Source: Nostoc sp. 'Lobaria pulmonaria (5183) cyanobiont' (GTDB lineage: Bacteria; Cyanobacteriota; Cyanobacteriia; Cyanobacteriales; Nostocaceae). From it: 64,000 nucleotides of DNA. The notes beneath the pieces are model-generated. The model saw nothing but the letters and a program-made list of their open reading frames with translations. It made no database searches and was not told the origin of the DNA. Shown piece after piece: positions 36,415 through 45,507 of this stretch (position 1 is the stretch's first letter; every line of letters starts with the position of its first letter). Location: contig NZ_CP026692.1 in NCBI RefSeq assembly GCF_002949795.1, forward strand, positions 6,122,545 to 6,186,544. Direction: 5' to 3'. Made by a program: the position numbers and the translations under genes.

Positions 36415-37476
36415 ATGAGTCATCCAAAAACCCTAAATCATCAACCAGGATTGGTTTTCATGCCTGGAGCCGAAGGCTGGTGGGATTCCGAACGAGTTTC
36501 TTCGCCACAGGTCTTGTACTGTCCCGATGGAACTTGGAAAATGTGGTATTACGGTCGGGATGCGTCCTTTGATCGGCAAATCAATTTGCCCACTGGTCGC
36601 TGTGGTTTAGCGATTTCTGCTGATGGAATTGATTGGCAACGCGTCCAGGGATTATTAACTATGGGGGCTATCTTTGAGCCTCACCAAAATTCTAGTCGGT
36701 TTGACTCAGCCCATGTTGGTGTGAGCAATGTCTACTTCCACGATGGTCTTTATTGGATGTGGTATTTCGGTGGAGACCACACAGTTGTTGATCGGGGAGG
36801 CTTTAAAGCTAAAGGGTTAAATATGCGCCCTGGCTGCGCTATTTCCCGTGATGGCATAAATTGGGTACGGTTGGAAGGTACTTATCAAGGAGCTTTTCTC
36901 GATGTAGGTAAGGCAGGGGAGTTTGATGCCCTGTTTTGTGGCTGGCCACAAGTCTTGCCTGATGATGATGGAACCTGGAAAATGTACTATCATACCTTAA
37001 ATCCTGACAGAGGATTCTTAGTCGGTTTAGCTGTGTCTTGCGATGGTTTTCATTGGGAAAAAGTTGGTCAGATTTTAGCACCAGGTGAGTCTGGAAGTTT
37101 TGATGAGAGAGGCATTGGTACTCGTCATGTTCTGAAAATAAACGGACAATACATAATGTTCTACGAAGGTGTTAACAACAATGGTTATCACTCCATAGGT
37201 CTAGCTGTTTCTGGCGACGGGATTCATTGGCAAAAACATCAAGGACAGCAAGTTGGAGGTTCTATCTTTTCCCATGCTCAAAAGGGTTCTGGTCGTTGGG
37301 ATGCACGGGCTGTAGGCACGCCTTGTGTAGTAGCAATGGATGATGGCAGTTTCCGTATGTACTACATTGGCGCAAACGAAGGTGGCCACGATGAACTATC
37401 TTCACAGCACCAAATTGGTTTAGCTGTGAGTGCCGGAACAGATTTTCGCCAGTGGCATCGTTGGGGTGAATACTAA
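36415..37476 (+). CDS. GH43/GH32-type beta-propeller glycosidase-like protein
   Basis: 353 residues from ATG (MSHPKTLNHQ); a GTG 11 codons earlier lacks spacing for a ribosome site. Repeated blade motifs are seen: DGTWKMWYYGRDAS, DGLYWMWYFGGD, DGTWKMYYHTLNP, NGQYIMFYEGVNNN and DGSFRMYYIGANEG, which are five-bladed propeller units of the arabinanase/levansucrase/invertase clan. Acidic residues are present in several blades, but I could not assign the two catalytic acids. It has no signal peptide, so it is probably cytoplasmic. The substrate is unknown. Confidence 0.85.
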   Translation: MSHPKTLNHQPGLVFMPGAEGWWDSERVSSPQVLYCPDGTWKMWYYGRDASFDRQINLPTGRCGLAISADGIDWQRVQGLLTMGAIFEPHQNSSRFDSAHVGVSNVYFHDGLYWMWYFGGDHTVVDRGGFKAKGLNMRPGCAISRDGINWVRLEGTYQGAFLDVGKAGEFDALFCGWPQVLPDDDGTWKMYYHTLNPDRGFLVGLAVSCDGFHWEKVGQILAPGESGSFDERGIGTRHVLKINGQYIMFYEGVNNNGYHSIGLAVSGDGIHWQKHQGQQVGGSIFSHAQKGSGRWDARAVGTPCVVAMDDGSFRMYYIGANEGGHDELSSQHQIGLAVSAGTDFRQWHRWGEY

Positions 37477-37643
37477 TTTCTTTTACATGAAGTACAAAGC
37501 TACGGGTTTGAAGGCAGAATGCAAGAGGAAGGAAGTACAAATTCTTTATGTCTGATGCGTGAGTTCTGTACTTTGTACATCATCTACTTGAAAACTGCCG
37601 TATATGTTATTACAGCAATGTCATCAATAACACCAAAATAAAA

Positions 37644-37676
37644 AGATCCCCGACTTCTTTAAAAAGTCGGGGATCT
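37644..37676. terminator. strong bidirectional terminator
   Basis: AGATCCCCGACTT pairs over 13 bases with its complement around a 7-base loop. A-rich and T-rich flanks make it suitable in both directions. It lies between the convergent propeller and helicase genes. Confidence 0.85.
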
Positions 37677-37736
37677 CAAGCTCTCAATTTTTGGAAATCA
37701 AATAGGATTACCAAAGCTATTTAATCGCACAGAATA

Positions 37737-40700
37737 TCACTCAAATTGCACAAGCGATCGCCCCGATACGACAATAAAACCCACAGAATCAAGCCTCAGA
37801 AGCGGCTGGCGAATTCCCTCTAGAATGGCTGCATTTAAAGCAGTTTCTATCTTCAATTCTTCAGCTAATGCATTATCCCAACTTTGCTGGTTCAGACGTA
37901 GGCGTAATTGTTCTACTCTATTGGCTAATTTCTTTTCGGCGATTTTAGCATAACTTTGGCATAAGTCAATAAAATCGGGACGATTGGAAAGTAATTCTGA
38001 AGAAGTGTTACGCACTTGATAGCAAAAATTTTGCCATTTACTAGGGTCAACAAAATCGTCAATAATTCCTAAGCGCTCTTTTGCCAGGTTATAATCTCGT
38101 CCTTGATTATTGTTTTTATCTTTATATGGACGTTGCAGAATACTTAAAAGAGCTTTATCTTCAACAGCGCGTATTGGCTCTTTGCGACCGTCAACATAGA
38201 TAGTTTCTATAATTGGCGGAAATAGAGCATCAACACGTCGCTGCAAGTTTTTGAATTGAGAATTATCTAGTTTGTTATCTAGTAAAACTTGTTTGGCAAT
38301 TCTTAAATTTGCCTCGACTACATAATTGCACTGGAAACCGAACCATTCCTTCCCTTCTTTCGCGTCCCAAGATGCATCAGTGCGCCACAGAGCAAAGGCT
38401 TCACCTCGGTCATCCCAATTGATATAGTTCAAGAGTGCTTCGATAAATCCTTCGCCAACTCGAAAGAGTTTAACACCAGCATTTTGGTTTGCCACCCTGC
38501 GATTATAAGTACCAAATTGGTCTAGGGAACTCTCAGCAAAACGGTTTTGTAACTCATTTATCGGAACCAATGTCCGCGTTGTCGGTTGATAACGTCGCAT
38601 CTCTGATGAATCGGGGTTATTGAGTCCTCTGAATCCCAATGCGTCGCAAATCCAGCCTTCAATTGCTCGCCTAATTTCTAGATGACGAGCATCGTAATTA
38701 TCTAGGTCTTGAAAATACTCGGTAGCAATTTCATCGTTTGCATCAATTTCATCTAGAGCATTTTGTTCGCTAATTTTGGCTATTTCCGCTTCAATTTGCT
38801 CTTGAATGGGTGAAATCATCTCTAACAATCCAGCCGCACCTGATTGAAACAAAACAGTTTCTAATTCTGCAAGTTTCTCATCGACATAAAACTGGAGACT
38901 GGCAATTGATTGTTGGAAAATACCAAACCCATCTTTTAAGACTTTATACCAAGCATTGTGAGGGCTATCTTCCAAGTAAGGGCCAATCAAGGCACTAGAT
39001 TGGATACCAATTTTGCTGCCAATGCGGTCAAGTCTGCCAATTCTCTGCTCTAATTGATTAGGCGACCAAGGAAGGTCAAAATGAATTAACCAATCGGCAA
39101 ACTGGAGGTTACGCCCTTCTTCTCCAGAGCGATCGCATACTAAAATAAAGCAGTTTGGGTTATTCTTGAACCTATTTAAGCCTTCTTCAACTTTGTCTGG
39201 TGATTCTCCAAATTGATGGCTGGCTATTGTCTCTGCACCAAAGGTATCAGATAAATACCGGACAATTTCGCCACAAGTTTGCACAAAACTAGTAAATACA
39301 ACAAATTTGGGCAGAATGTCGCCAGTAATTGGTCTCTTAATTCTCTGCTGTATTCTCGTGATGAATTCGTTTTGATTTTTCCGAACGTTTGCGGGAATTT
39401 TGAAATAAGTACCTAGCTGATTCAGCAGCACTGTTTTCAAATTTTCCGTCCGTTGTCCGTCCTCTTGAGGTTGACGAACAATTTTTAGTAAGGATTGGAG
39501 AATCTCTTCTTCCCCTGAAAATTTGGGGGTTGTAGTTAATAGGCGAATATCATCTTCTTTAAACTCTTGGATGAGTTTAGCATGAGGTTTCGCAGTTAAA
39601 CGCGCCGTAATTACCTGCTCTAAAATTCCTAACCAAGTACCAGCAGCAAGAAATAACAGCTGAAAAATTCGCTGATATTGTTTGTCTCTAGGAGCAACAC
39701 TCCGCCATTGATTGAGGAGTTCGTGGATATCAAGCGATCGCTCGTCTAAATCATACTCTTCTTTAGGCGTAAAATTGCGGTCAAAGATCACATCTTCCAC
39801 CGCAGCGCGACGGTTGCGAAGCATTCGCCGATGTAGTCGATAGATATCGCTGACATGGACGCGAATCGCTTGGACGATTTGCTCTTGCTCGGTAGAATTT
39901 GCTTGTAAACAATTTTCTAAATCATCCGCCAGCTTCAGTAAATACTCATCCTCAGCAAACAGGTTTCGCAATTGCTGCAAGTTGCTTTTGAGAACCTCTG
40001 ATTCTGCACCTTCTTTAAAAGAAAGCAGAAGTTTACCGATTTGCTGACGGCTTTCAACTTTGGCGCGAAAACCTGCTAAATCGCCAAGTTTATAGGTTGT
40101 CGGGTCGAGCAAGTGCAACATTGCCAGAAAATCTTGCTCGTGATTGAGAACCGGAGTGGCAGATAATAAAAGTAAGCGATCGCTTTTATGAGCAAGTTCT
40201 TTGCAAGTCTGAAAACGCTGGCGCACTGTTGCATCTTTAGAGGTCGCCATTGCGGCGATGTGATGGGCTTCATCTAAAATTAAGCAGCCTATCTTTGCTT
40301 TCAGGTTGATTTTATGGATATCTTCAACCGCCAGCACCGCTACCCGTTTGCCAAAATGGGAGATGTAAAACTTATTTTCTAACTCAGTCCGCCATTGTTT
40401 GAGCAAATATTGCGGAACTATCACCACTGCACCTTTTTTCGGTTCATCGAGGAGGAATTGACGCAGAATCGCACCCGCTTCGATGGTTTTCCCGAGTCCC
40501 ACCTCGTCTGCTAACAAGTAGCGTTGAATTGGGTCTTCCAGTACCCGCCGCACTACTTCAACTTGGTGAGGATAAAGATTAATATTTGCCGAAATCAGTC
40601 CCGTCATCCCGCGACTCACAGCGCGTTGCTGAATCAAGGATTTCACGAAAGCTAATCTTTTGTCGTGGAAATAGGGCGTTTCGTGACCCTTCATCGCCAG

Positions 40701-41048
40701 AGTTTGGATAGGGTCTGTATTTGGTAGATTACAACGAACGTAAATGTCTTCAACAGAAGCGATCGCACTTTTCTTATCTGGTAAATCAATTTGATACATT
40801 TCTGTATCTTCATCCCAGATAAAAACTCTGCCAACTATCCATTTCTCCTGAGTTTGGGACTTAATATAGCATCGAGCCTGGGGTTCCAGCTTGACTTGAG
40901 AGAGCGAACTTAAAGGTAAAGTTTTTTGGAGACGTTGGCCTATAGAGCAGAAATACTCAACGTTTGCATTGGTATCAGATATTTCCGTAACTTTTCCGAT
41001 ACCCAAAGAATTATTCTGGGACTGTACCAATAAACCAAGCTTAATCAT
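37737..41048 (-). CDS. large SNF2-family helicase (RapA/DpdE-like)
   Basis: 1103 residues. Two small N-terminal SH3-like/Tudor-type segments (LGIGKVTEISDTNANVEYF; WIVGRVFIWDEDTEMYQIDL) precede the SNF2 core. Walker A is ADEVGLGKTIEAGA near residue 185, motif II is LILDEAHHIAA near 260, and motif III is LLLLSATPV. Motif V/VI in the C-lobe is DRSGEEGRNLQFADWLIHFD, then LEQRIGRLDRIG. The last 400 residues are long helical regions. Such proteins remodel nucleoprotein complexes: RapA recycles RNA polymerase, while DpdE and DrmD belong to DNA-modification and defence loci. No other defence gene lies nearby, so its role is open. Confidence 0.88.
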   Translation of the reverse strand: MIKLGLLVQSQNNSLGIGKVTEISDTNANVEYFCSIGQRLQKTLPLSSLSQVKLEPQARCYIKSQTQEKWIVGRVFIWDEDTEMYQIDLPDKKSAIASVEDIYVRCNLPNTDPIQTLAMKGHETPYFHDKRLAFVKSLIQQRAVSRGMTGLISANINLYPHQVEVVRRVLEDPIQRYLLADEVGLGKTIEAGAILRQFLLDEPKKGAVVIVPQYLLKQWRTELENKFYISHFGKRVAVLAVEDIHKINLKAKIGCLILDEAHHIAAMATSKDATVRQRFQTCKELAHKSDRLLLLSATPVLNHEQDFLAMLHLLDPTTYKLGDLAGFRAKVESRQQIGKLLLSFKEGAESEVLKSNLQQLRNLFAEDEYLLKLADDLENCLQANSTEQEQIVQAIRVHVSDIYRLHRRMLRNRRAAVEDVIFDRNFTPKEEYDLDERSLDIHELLNQWRSVAPRDKQYQRIFQLLFLAAGTWLGILEQVITARLTAKPHAKLIQEFKEDDIRLLTTTPKFSGEEEILQSLLKIVRQPQEDGQRTENLKTVLLNQLGTYFKIPANVRKNQNEFITRIQQRIKRPITGDILPKFVVFTSFVQTCGEIVRYLSDTFGAETIASHQFGESPDKVEEGLNRFKNNPNCFILVCDRSGEEGRNLQFADWLIHFDLPWSPNQLEQRIGRLDRIGSKIGIQSSALIGPYLEDSPHNAWYKVLKDGFGIFQQSIASLQFYVDEKLAELETVLFQSGAAGLLEMISPIQEQIEAEIAKISEQNALDEIDANDEIATEYFQDLDNYDARHLEIRRAIEGWICDALGFRGLNNPDSSEMRRYQPTTRTLVPINELQNRFAESSLDQFGTYNRRVANQNAGVKLFRVGEGFIEALLNYINWDDRGEAFALWRTDASWDAKEGKEWFGFQCNYVVEANLRIAKQVLLDNKLDNSQFKNLQRRVDALFPPIIETIYVDGRKEPIRAVEDKALLSILQRPYKDKNNNQGRDYNLAKERLGIIDDFVDPSKWQNFCYQVRNTSSELLSNRPDFIDLCQSYAKIAEKKLANRVEQLRLRLNQQSWDNALAEELKIETALNAAILEGIRQPLLRLDSVGFIVVSGRSLVQFE

Positions 41049-41331
41049 AGATCCAGTCCCCTGAGCACACTAAAAGAACCTTCCAGACTAGTTTTTAGCC
41101 CATATCTGGCAGTTTTGTCGATCAACATTATAGATAATAAACTGGTATTACAGTTTTTGTGAGAGCGATATCTACGACGGGCTATTGGGCGTCGCTCCAC
41201 CACAGCCAATTAATAAAATTAGCAATTTTCAGGTAAATACACCACACAGTAGAGGTACAGCATTGCTGTGCTTACATAACATATACGGTTCAATTAAATG
41301 AAAACTGCTGTAAATTCACATTTCTCAGTAA

Positions 41332-41560
41332 AGTTTTGCGTAAAGCGTAACGTTGTTAAATGCAGAGCGGCGCATTGGCATTGTTTGCCGACACAATAGC
41401 ATTGTCAGCCGACACAATGGCATTGTTTGCCGACACAATAGCATTGTCAGCCGACGCATTGGCATTGTCAGCCGACGCATTGGCATTGTTTGCCGACACA
41501 ATGCCATTGCAGGGTATTGCCAAATTAAATTTGCTACGAATTAATGAAATGCTGTACTTA
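41332..41560. repeat. 21-bp-unit repeat element, copy C
   Basis: Same ends as A and B (AGTTTTGCGTAAAGCG; TATTGCCAAATTAAATTTGC, ACGAATTAATGAAATGC, TGTACTTA). Inside are six 21-base units from 41372 to 41497 of a different type: GCATTGGCATTGTTTGCCGAC, alternating with ACAATAGCATTGTCAGCCGA plus C. The conserved ends with swapped inner units suggest that the ends are maintained while the array turns over. Confidence 0.85.
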
Positions 41561-41640
41561 GCTGATTATCTGGTGTAACAGATTTACGCTTTGGCTTGAG
41601 AAGGCCACGATACAATTAAGATTGTGTACATTTATTTACT

Positions 41641-41895
41641 ATGAAGAAAATTAGAGACAACACAATTAAGTTAAATCAATTTTTAAAGTTGATGGGTATA
41701 GTGCCAACTGGAGGTCAAGCCAAGCTGATGATTCAAGGTGGCGATGTCCAAGTAAACGGTATGCTGGAAACTCGACGAGGACGGCGACTAGTACCAGGCG
41801 ATAAAGTGACAATCCAAGGACAGACTTTAGAGGTTAATTTGAACAACAATGAAGACCCAGATATAATGATAGATTTAACCGAACAAACCGAGTAA
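41641..41895 (+). CDS. S4-domain RNA-binding protein (YbcJ-like)
   Basis: 84 residues. A single S4 domain: IKLNQFLKLMGIVPTGGQAK, then MIQGGDVQVNGMLETRRGRR and LVPGDKVTI. Small S4 proteins of the YbcJ type bind structured RNA. Its gene lies 47 bases before arfB on the same strand, so both may act in ribosome-related work. Confidence 0.88.
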   Translation: MKKIRDNTIKLNQFLKLMGIVPTGGQAKLMIQGGDVQVNGMLETRRGRRLVPGDKVTIQGQTLEVNLNNNEDPDIMIDLTEQTE

Positions 41896-41942
41896 AGAAA
41901 GTTTATCCTAAAGTTACAAGTTTCTCTTTTGCCTTGTGAGCA

Positions 41943-42359
41943 ATGCTGCAAATCTCCCACAAAGTTATTATCCCACAGACTGAGATTGAAATTACTGCGA
42001 TTCGCTCCCAAGGAGCGGGAGGTCAAAATGTTAATAAGGTTTCTACGGCTATCCACTTGCGCTTTGATATTGCGGCTTCATCATTACCCGATTATTATAA
42101 ACAACAGCTTTTAAAGCTCAACGATCGACGCATTAACCAAGAAGGAGTAGTTGTAATTAAAGCTCAGGAACACCGAAGCCAAGAGAACAACCGCGAGTCA
42201 GCATTGAAACGACTTCAAGAACTCATTCAAAGTGCAGTTGTCGTGACAATCAAACGCAAACCCACTAAACCAACTCGCAGTTCTCAAAGAAAGCGTCTTG
42301 ACCACAAAAGTAAGCGCGGACAGGTTAAATCTAACAGAGGGCAGGTGACAGATTCTTGA
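41943..42359 (+). CDS. arfB: alternative ribosome-rescue factor ArfB (YaeJ)
   Basis: 138 residues, the normal length. The GGQ peptidyl-tRNA hydrolysis motif is in IRSQGAGGQNVNKVST near residue 27, followed by RFDIAASSLPDYY. The basic C-terminal tail (IKRKPTKPTRSSQRKRLDHK) enters the empty mRNA channel of stalled ribosomes in known ArfB. It therefore should free ribosomes stuck on mRNA without a stop codon. Confidence 0.9.
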   Translation: MLQISHKVIIPQTEIEITAIRSQGAGGQNVNKVSTAIHLRFDIAASSLPDYYKQQLLKLNDRRINQEGVVVIKAQEHRSQENNRESALKRLQELIQSAVVVTIKRKPTKPTRSSQRKRLDHKSKRGQVKSNRGQVTDS

Positions 42360-42408
42360 TTCATCTGTTATGTGTAGAAAACACACGTATTATTAAAGAC
42401 GAAAAAAG

Positions 42409-42585
42409 ATGAATAAAACATTACTAAATATATTGGTATTTGCGCTTTTAATCTTGTTTATCATCTCTCCCTTTGCCGCTCTTGCTAGTTTAATGCTTGT
42501 AGTGTTAGTTGCGGCGTTTTTATTTCTACTAGGGGACACGTTTCAAGCAATTATTGGTGGCGACACCAACCCAAAAAAGTCATAA
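42409..42585 (+). CDS. small membrane protein
   Basis: 58 residues with one or two membrane helices (LLNILVFALLILFIIS and SLMLVVLVAAFLFLLGDTF) and a short polar tail (GGDTNPKKS). The ATG has only a weak purine-rich upstream stretch. It follows arfB by 49 bases. I do not recognise it; the hydrophobic composition and clean stop support a real small gene. Confidence 0.55.
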   Translation: MNKTLLNILVFALLILFIISPFAALASLMLVVLVAAFLFLLGDTFQAIIGGDTNPKKS

Positions 42586-43265
42586 AAGCAAAATTAAAAA
42601 TGCAGATAGGGATTTACCCGAAAAAGCCGTTTCCAAGGTGCGATCGCTTTAGCTTGGACAATTGTCAATCTGTCACAGCATAAGTTGACAGATACAATTG
42701 CTTTATCAACCAAAAATTAAACAATTATAATAACGATTTTCTAAAAGGAAAAAGACTTTGAACCTTACTCCTCAACGTTAGTAGGAGAGCTAGTGCGTTG
42801 CGGGATTTTCCCTGTTAAGCAACCAACTAGCGCTATATTGGATTCAACACAGAAGTGCTACATAATGACGTACACAGGTAAGGGAACAATAATGTTGTGC
42901 CCTTACAATAATCTGTACCTCACCAAGTTGCAATCTGCTGTATATGTATCTATTTTAAGGAAAAATATTCCTTGTGTTTGTCATAAGAATATTTGAACAA
43001 CTCGCTATTTTTTAAATAAAAACACCTAAAGTTCATTTATCTGGGGAGTAATAATTATATTTGCTGAAGATAAACACACTGAGGACTAGTAGAGCTAAAC
43101 TAAATAAAAATAAAAATAAAAAATTAGTAGTCACAATATAATAAGTATTATGAAAATGAATTGTTGATAACTTTCATAACAGCCTCAACACTTTTTTATA
43201 GTCAACATTAAGCAGAATACATAAATGCGGATAATTGGACATATCAACAACAAAAGGTACTACCC
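42586..43265. other. intergenic region, no gene supported
   Basis: About 680 bases. An inverted repeat (ATCTGTCA with TGACAGAT, flanked by CAATTG on both sides) lies near 42658-42697. A GTTAGTAGGAGAGCTAGTGC-type repeat sequence common between Nostoc genes lies near 42778. The short open frame at 42793-42996 shows no start signal or recognisable protein. The right half is AT-rich and should hold the lipid-kinase promoter. Confidence 0.4.
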
Positions 43266-44150
43266 ATGAGTTCCCGCGCACTGCTGTTAGTAAATCGTCA
43301 TGCTCGCCAAGGGCAAAAGGGTCTGTCAGAAGCGATTCAATATCTGAAAACACTTGGTTTTGATTTAATTGAGGAGTCTACAGAAGATCCCAAACATCTT
43401 GCTGAAGTTATACTTCGCTATAAGCATCAAGTTGACTTGGTAATTATTGGCGGAGGAGATGGTACTCTAAATGCTGCCGTAGATGCTTTAATTGAGACTC
43501 AGTTACCTTTGGGAATCTTGCCTCTGGGAACTGCCAACGATCTAGCAAGAACTTTGGGAATCCCAAATTCCCTCAACGAAGCTTGCAAAATTATTGCAGA
43601 TGGACATTTACACCGCATCGACTTAGGTTGTGTAAATGACAAGCATTTTTTTAACGTTGCCAGTATGGGATTGAGTGTAAAAATTACCCAACGACTTACC
43701 AAAGAAGTTAAGCGCCGTTGGGGAGTATTTGCTTATGCTGCTACTGCATTGCAAGTGATTTTGGAAGCCAGACCTTTTACAGCAGAGATTGCGATCAACG
43801 GTGAATTAGTTCGCGTCAAAACAGTGCAAATTGCAGTCGGTAACGGCCGCTATTACGGTGGTGGTATGGCAGTGGCTGACGATGCCACAATAGACGATCA
43901 AAGACTAGACCTTTATAGCTTGGAGATTGAACACTGGTGGCAAGTTATATTATTACTACCCGCAATGCGACGAGGGCGACATATACATTGGCAGAGTGTA
44001 CGCTCCCATCAAGGTCAAGAAATAGAGGTACATACTCGCAAACCTCACCCTATTAATACAGATGGTGAAATCACTACATACACACCTGCTCATTTTCGGG
44101 TTATACCTAAAGCTATAGCTGTTTTTGTACCCCCGGAAAGCAGGAGTTAG
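43266..44150 (+). CDS. diacylglycerol-kinase-family lipid kinase (YegS/BmrU type)
   Basis: 294 residues. ALLLVNRHARQGQKGLSEAI at the start, the nucleotide motif LVIIGGGDGTLNAAVDAL near residue 60, LPLGTANDLARTLGIP near 90 and GGMAVADDATIDDQRLDLY near 200 define the DAGK catalytic domain and its C-lobe. Members phosphorylate diacylglycerol, sphingosine or phosphatidylglycerol; which lipid is used here is unknown. Confidence 0.9.
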   Translation: MSSRALLLVNRHARQGQKGLSEAIQYLKTLGFDLIEESTEDPKHLAEVILRYKHQVDLVIIGGGDGTLNAAVDALIETQLPLGILPLGTANDLARTLGIPNSLNEACKIIADGHLHRIDLGCVNDKHFFNVASMGLSVKITQRLTKEVKRRWGVFAYAATALQVILEARPFTAEIAINGELVRVKTVQIAVGNGRYYGGGMAVADDATIDDQRLDLYSLEIEHWWQVILLLPAMRRGRHIHWQSVRSHQGQEIEVHTRKPHPINTDGEITTYTPAHFRVIPKAIAVFVPPESRS

Positions 44151-44267
44151 GAGTCATTCAATTTTAGATTTTCCTTCAATCCAAAATCTAAAATTGGCAG
44201 AGTTTAGAAGTTATTCTCCTTCATCTCCCTTTACTACAAAGTGGGAACTCGCATCAACTCACGCCAA

Positions 44268-44873
44268 ATGCATCTGAGATTTTCTCAAGATATAAAGTCC
44301 CTGTTGCAACGCCTAGCTGAACAACCTCTGACTCTAGGTGATATTCTGACAGAAACCTCAGAACGGGGCTTCAGCCTGGTAATTACATTATTAGTTTTGC
44401 CTTTTTTACTTCCTATGCCACCGGGATTAACTGGCCCATTTGGTGGTGCTTGTTTACTATTGTCAGTGCAAATGGTTTTAGGAAGGCGATCGCCTTGGCT
44501 ACCGAAAAGAATCGCTAACTACAAATTTCCTCGTTCCTTCGCGCAGTTACTTTTGCAAAATTTGGGACGGCTTACCAAAGTTTTCCAGAAAATCGCCCGT
44601 CCCCGATTAGCAAAAATAGCTCAGAATCCTTTGGTTTGGCGAATTAATGGGTTTTGTATCTCTTTATTAACAGTATTACTAATATTACCAATTCCGTTTA
44701 CAAATCCTATCCCTACTATCGGTATTTTACTTTTGACTGTTGCCACCATCGAATCTGACGGTTTATTAATTTGCATCAGCTACGGCATTACTGCCCTAAT
44801 TACCTTACTGTTTGGATTTATTGGTTATGCAGTGTGGTTAGCTCCCAGTTTGCTGCCATCGATATTGAAATAA
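44268..44873 (+). CDS. ExoD-family membrane protein
   Basis: 201 residues from ATG (MHLRFSQDIK); a GTG nine codons earlier is an alternative. ExoD pattern: LADQPLTL-like LAEQPLTLGDILTETSERGF, then four to five membrane segments (FSLVITLLVLPFLLPMPPGL and others) with the conserved LPMPPGLTGPFG. ExoD of Rhizobium affects exopolysaccharide production; the biochemical role is unknown. Its 3' end abuts the tandem small-RNA-like array transcribed towards it. Confidence 0.85.
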   Translation: MHLRFSQDIKSLLQRLAEQPLTLGDILTETSERGFSLVITLLVLPFLLPMPPGLTGPFGGACLLLSVQMVLGRRSPWLPKRIANYKFPRSFAQLLLQNLGRLTKVFQKIARPRLAKIAQNPLVWRINGFCISLLTVLLILPIPFTNPIPTIGILLLTVATIESDGLLICISYGITALITLLFGFIGYAVWLAPSLLPSILK

Positions 44874-44924
44874 TAAAAGCCTCCAGCTTTTGGCTGAGGG
44901 CTATAAATTCTTAGGTGCATCTAC
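44873..44924 (-). ncRNA. tandem small-RNA candidate, unit 1
   Basis: Minus-strand unit. The upstream block (44925-44970) reads TTTACCCGGATATGGCAAGA, then a TTAATAAATG -10-like stretch. The predicted transcript starts near 44922 with GTAGATGCACCT and ends in hairpin GCCCTCAGC/GCTGGAGGC followed by TTTTATT. The hairpin bases differ from units 2 and 3, yet pairing is kept largely intact. No protein frame longer than seven codons exists. Confidence 0.5.
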
Positions 44925-45016
44925 CATTTATTAATCCGCTTTATTTCTTGCCATATCCGGGTAAATTATACTTTTGAAAAGATTTCTTTTTTTTTGAATA
45001 AAAAATTATTAGCAAT

Positions 45017-45070
45017 AAAAAAGCCTTCAACTAAAAGCTGAGGGCTATGATTTAATTAAGGTGCATCTAC
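45017..45070 (-). ncRNA. tandem small-RNA candidate, unit 2
   Basis: Same layout as unit 1, about 145 bases away. The upstream block over 45071-45114 is practically identical to that of unit 1. The predicted RNA of about 50-55 nt starts GTAGATGCACCTTAATTAAA and ends in hairpin GCCCTCAGCTTTTAGTTGAA plus GGC, then a T-run. The length and the tandem layout resemble NsiR1, a roughly 60-nt heterocyst-linked RNA. Confidence 0.55.
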
Positions 45071-45162
45071 CATTTATTAATCCGCTTTATTTCTTGCCAT
45101 ATCCGGGTAAATTAAAATTTTAAGTAAATTTATTTTGTTTCTGAATAAAAAATATCAGTAAT

Positions 45163-45218
45163 AAAAAAAAGCCTTCAACTAAAAGCTGAAGGCTGTGATT
45201 TAATTAAGGTGCATCTAC
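45163..45218 (-). ncRNA. tandem small-RNA candidate, unit 3
   Basis: The hairpin here (GCCTTCAGCTTTTAGTTGAA plus GGC) pairs fully with one G-T pair and is followed by eight T residues, an excellent terminator on the minus strand. The RNA part is close to unit 2, but the upstream block is diverged (CTTCCTGATGCAGC in place of the CCCGGAT region, TATATAAATA at -10), so this unit may be weaker or differently controlled. Confidence 0.5.
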
Positions 45219-45507
45219 TATTTATATATCCGCTTTAGTTATTGCTGCATCAGGAAGAATTGAAAAAAAATGGATAGCTGTAGAATTGATTTCGTTAGCT
45301 ACAACGTTAGTACTGCCCTCAATGAGGATCGCCTACGGTATTTGATTAGGTAATCATTGACCAACTTCACATTAATTTTACAATTATCCCCATTTTACTC
45401 TGAATACACAAAGTTTCTGTTAATATCTCTGATTCGATATCCGTAATAGTACGAATTTAGTTTATTAGTTGGGTATATGACTATGAAAGTTAGACACACC
45501 CAACTTG

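Noticed and set aside
42793-42996. 67-codon open frame before the lipid kinase
   Set aside because: No ribosome site, no recognisable protein pattern, and repeat-like sequence at its start.
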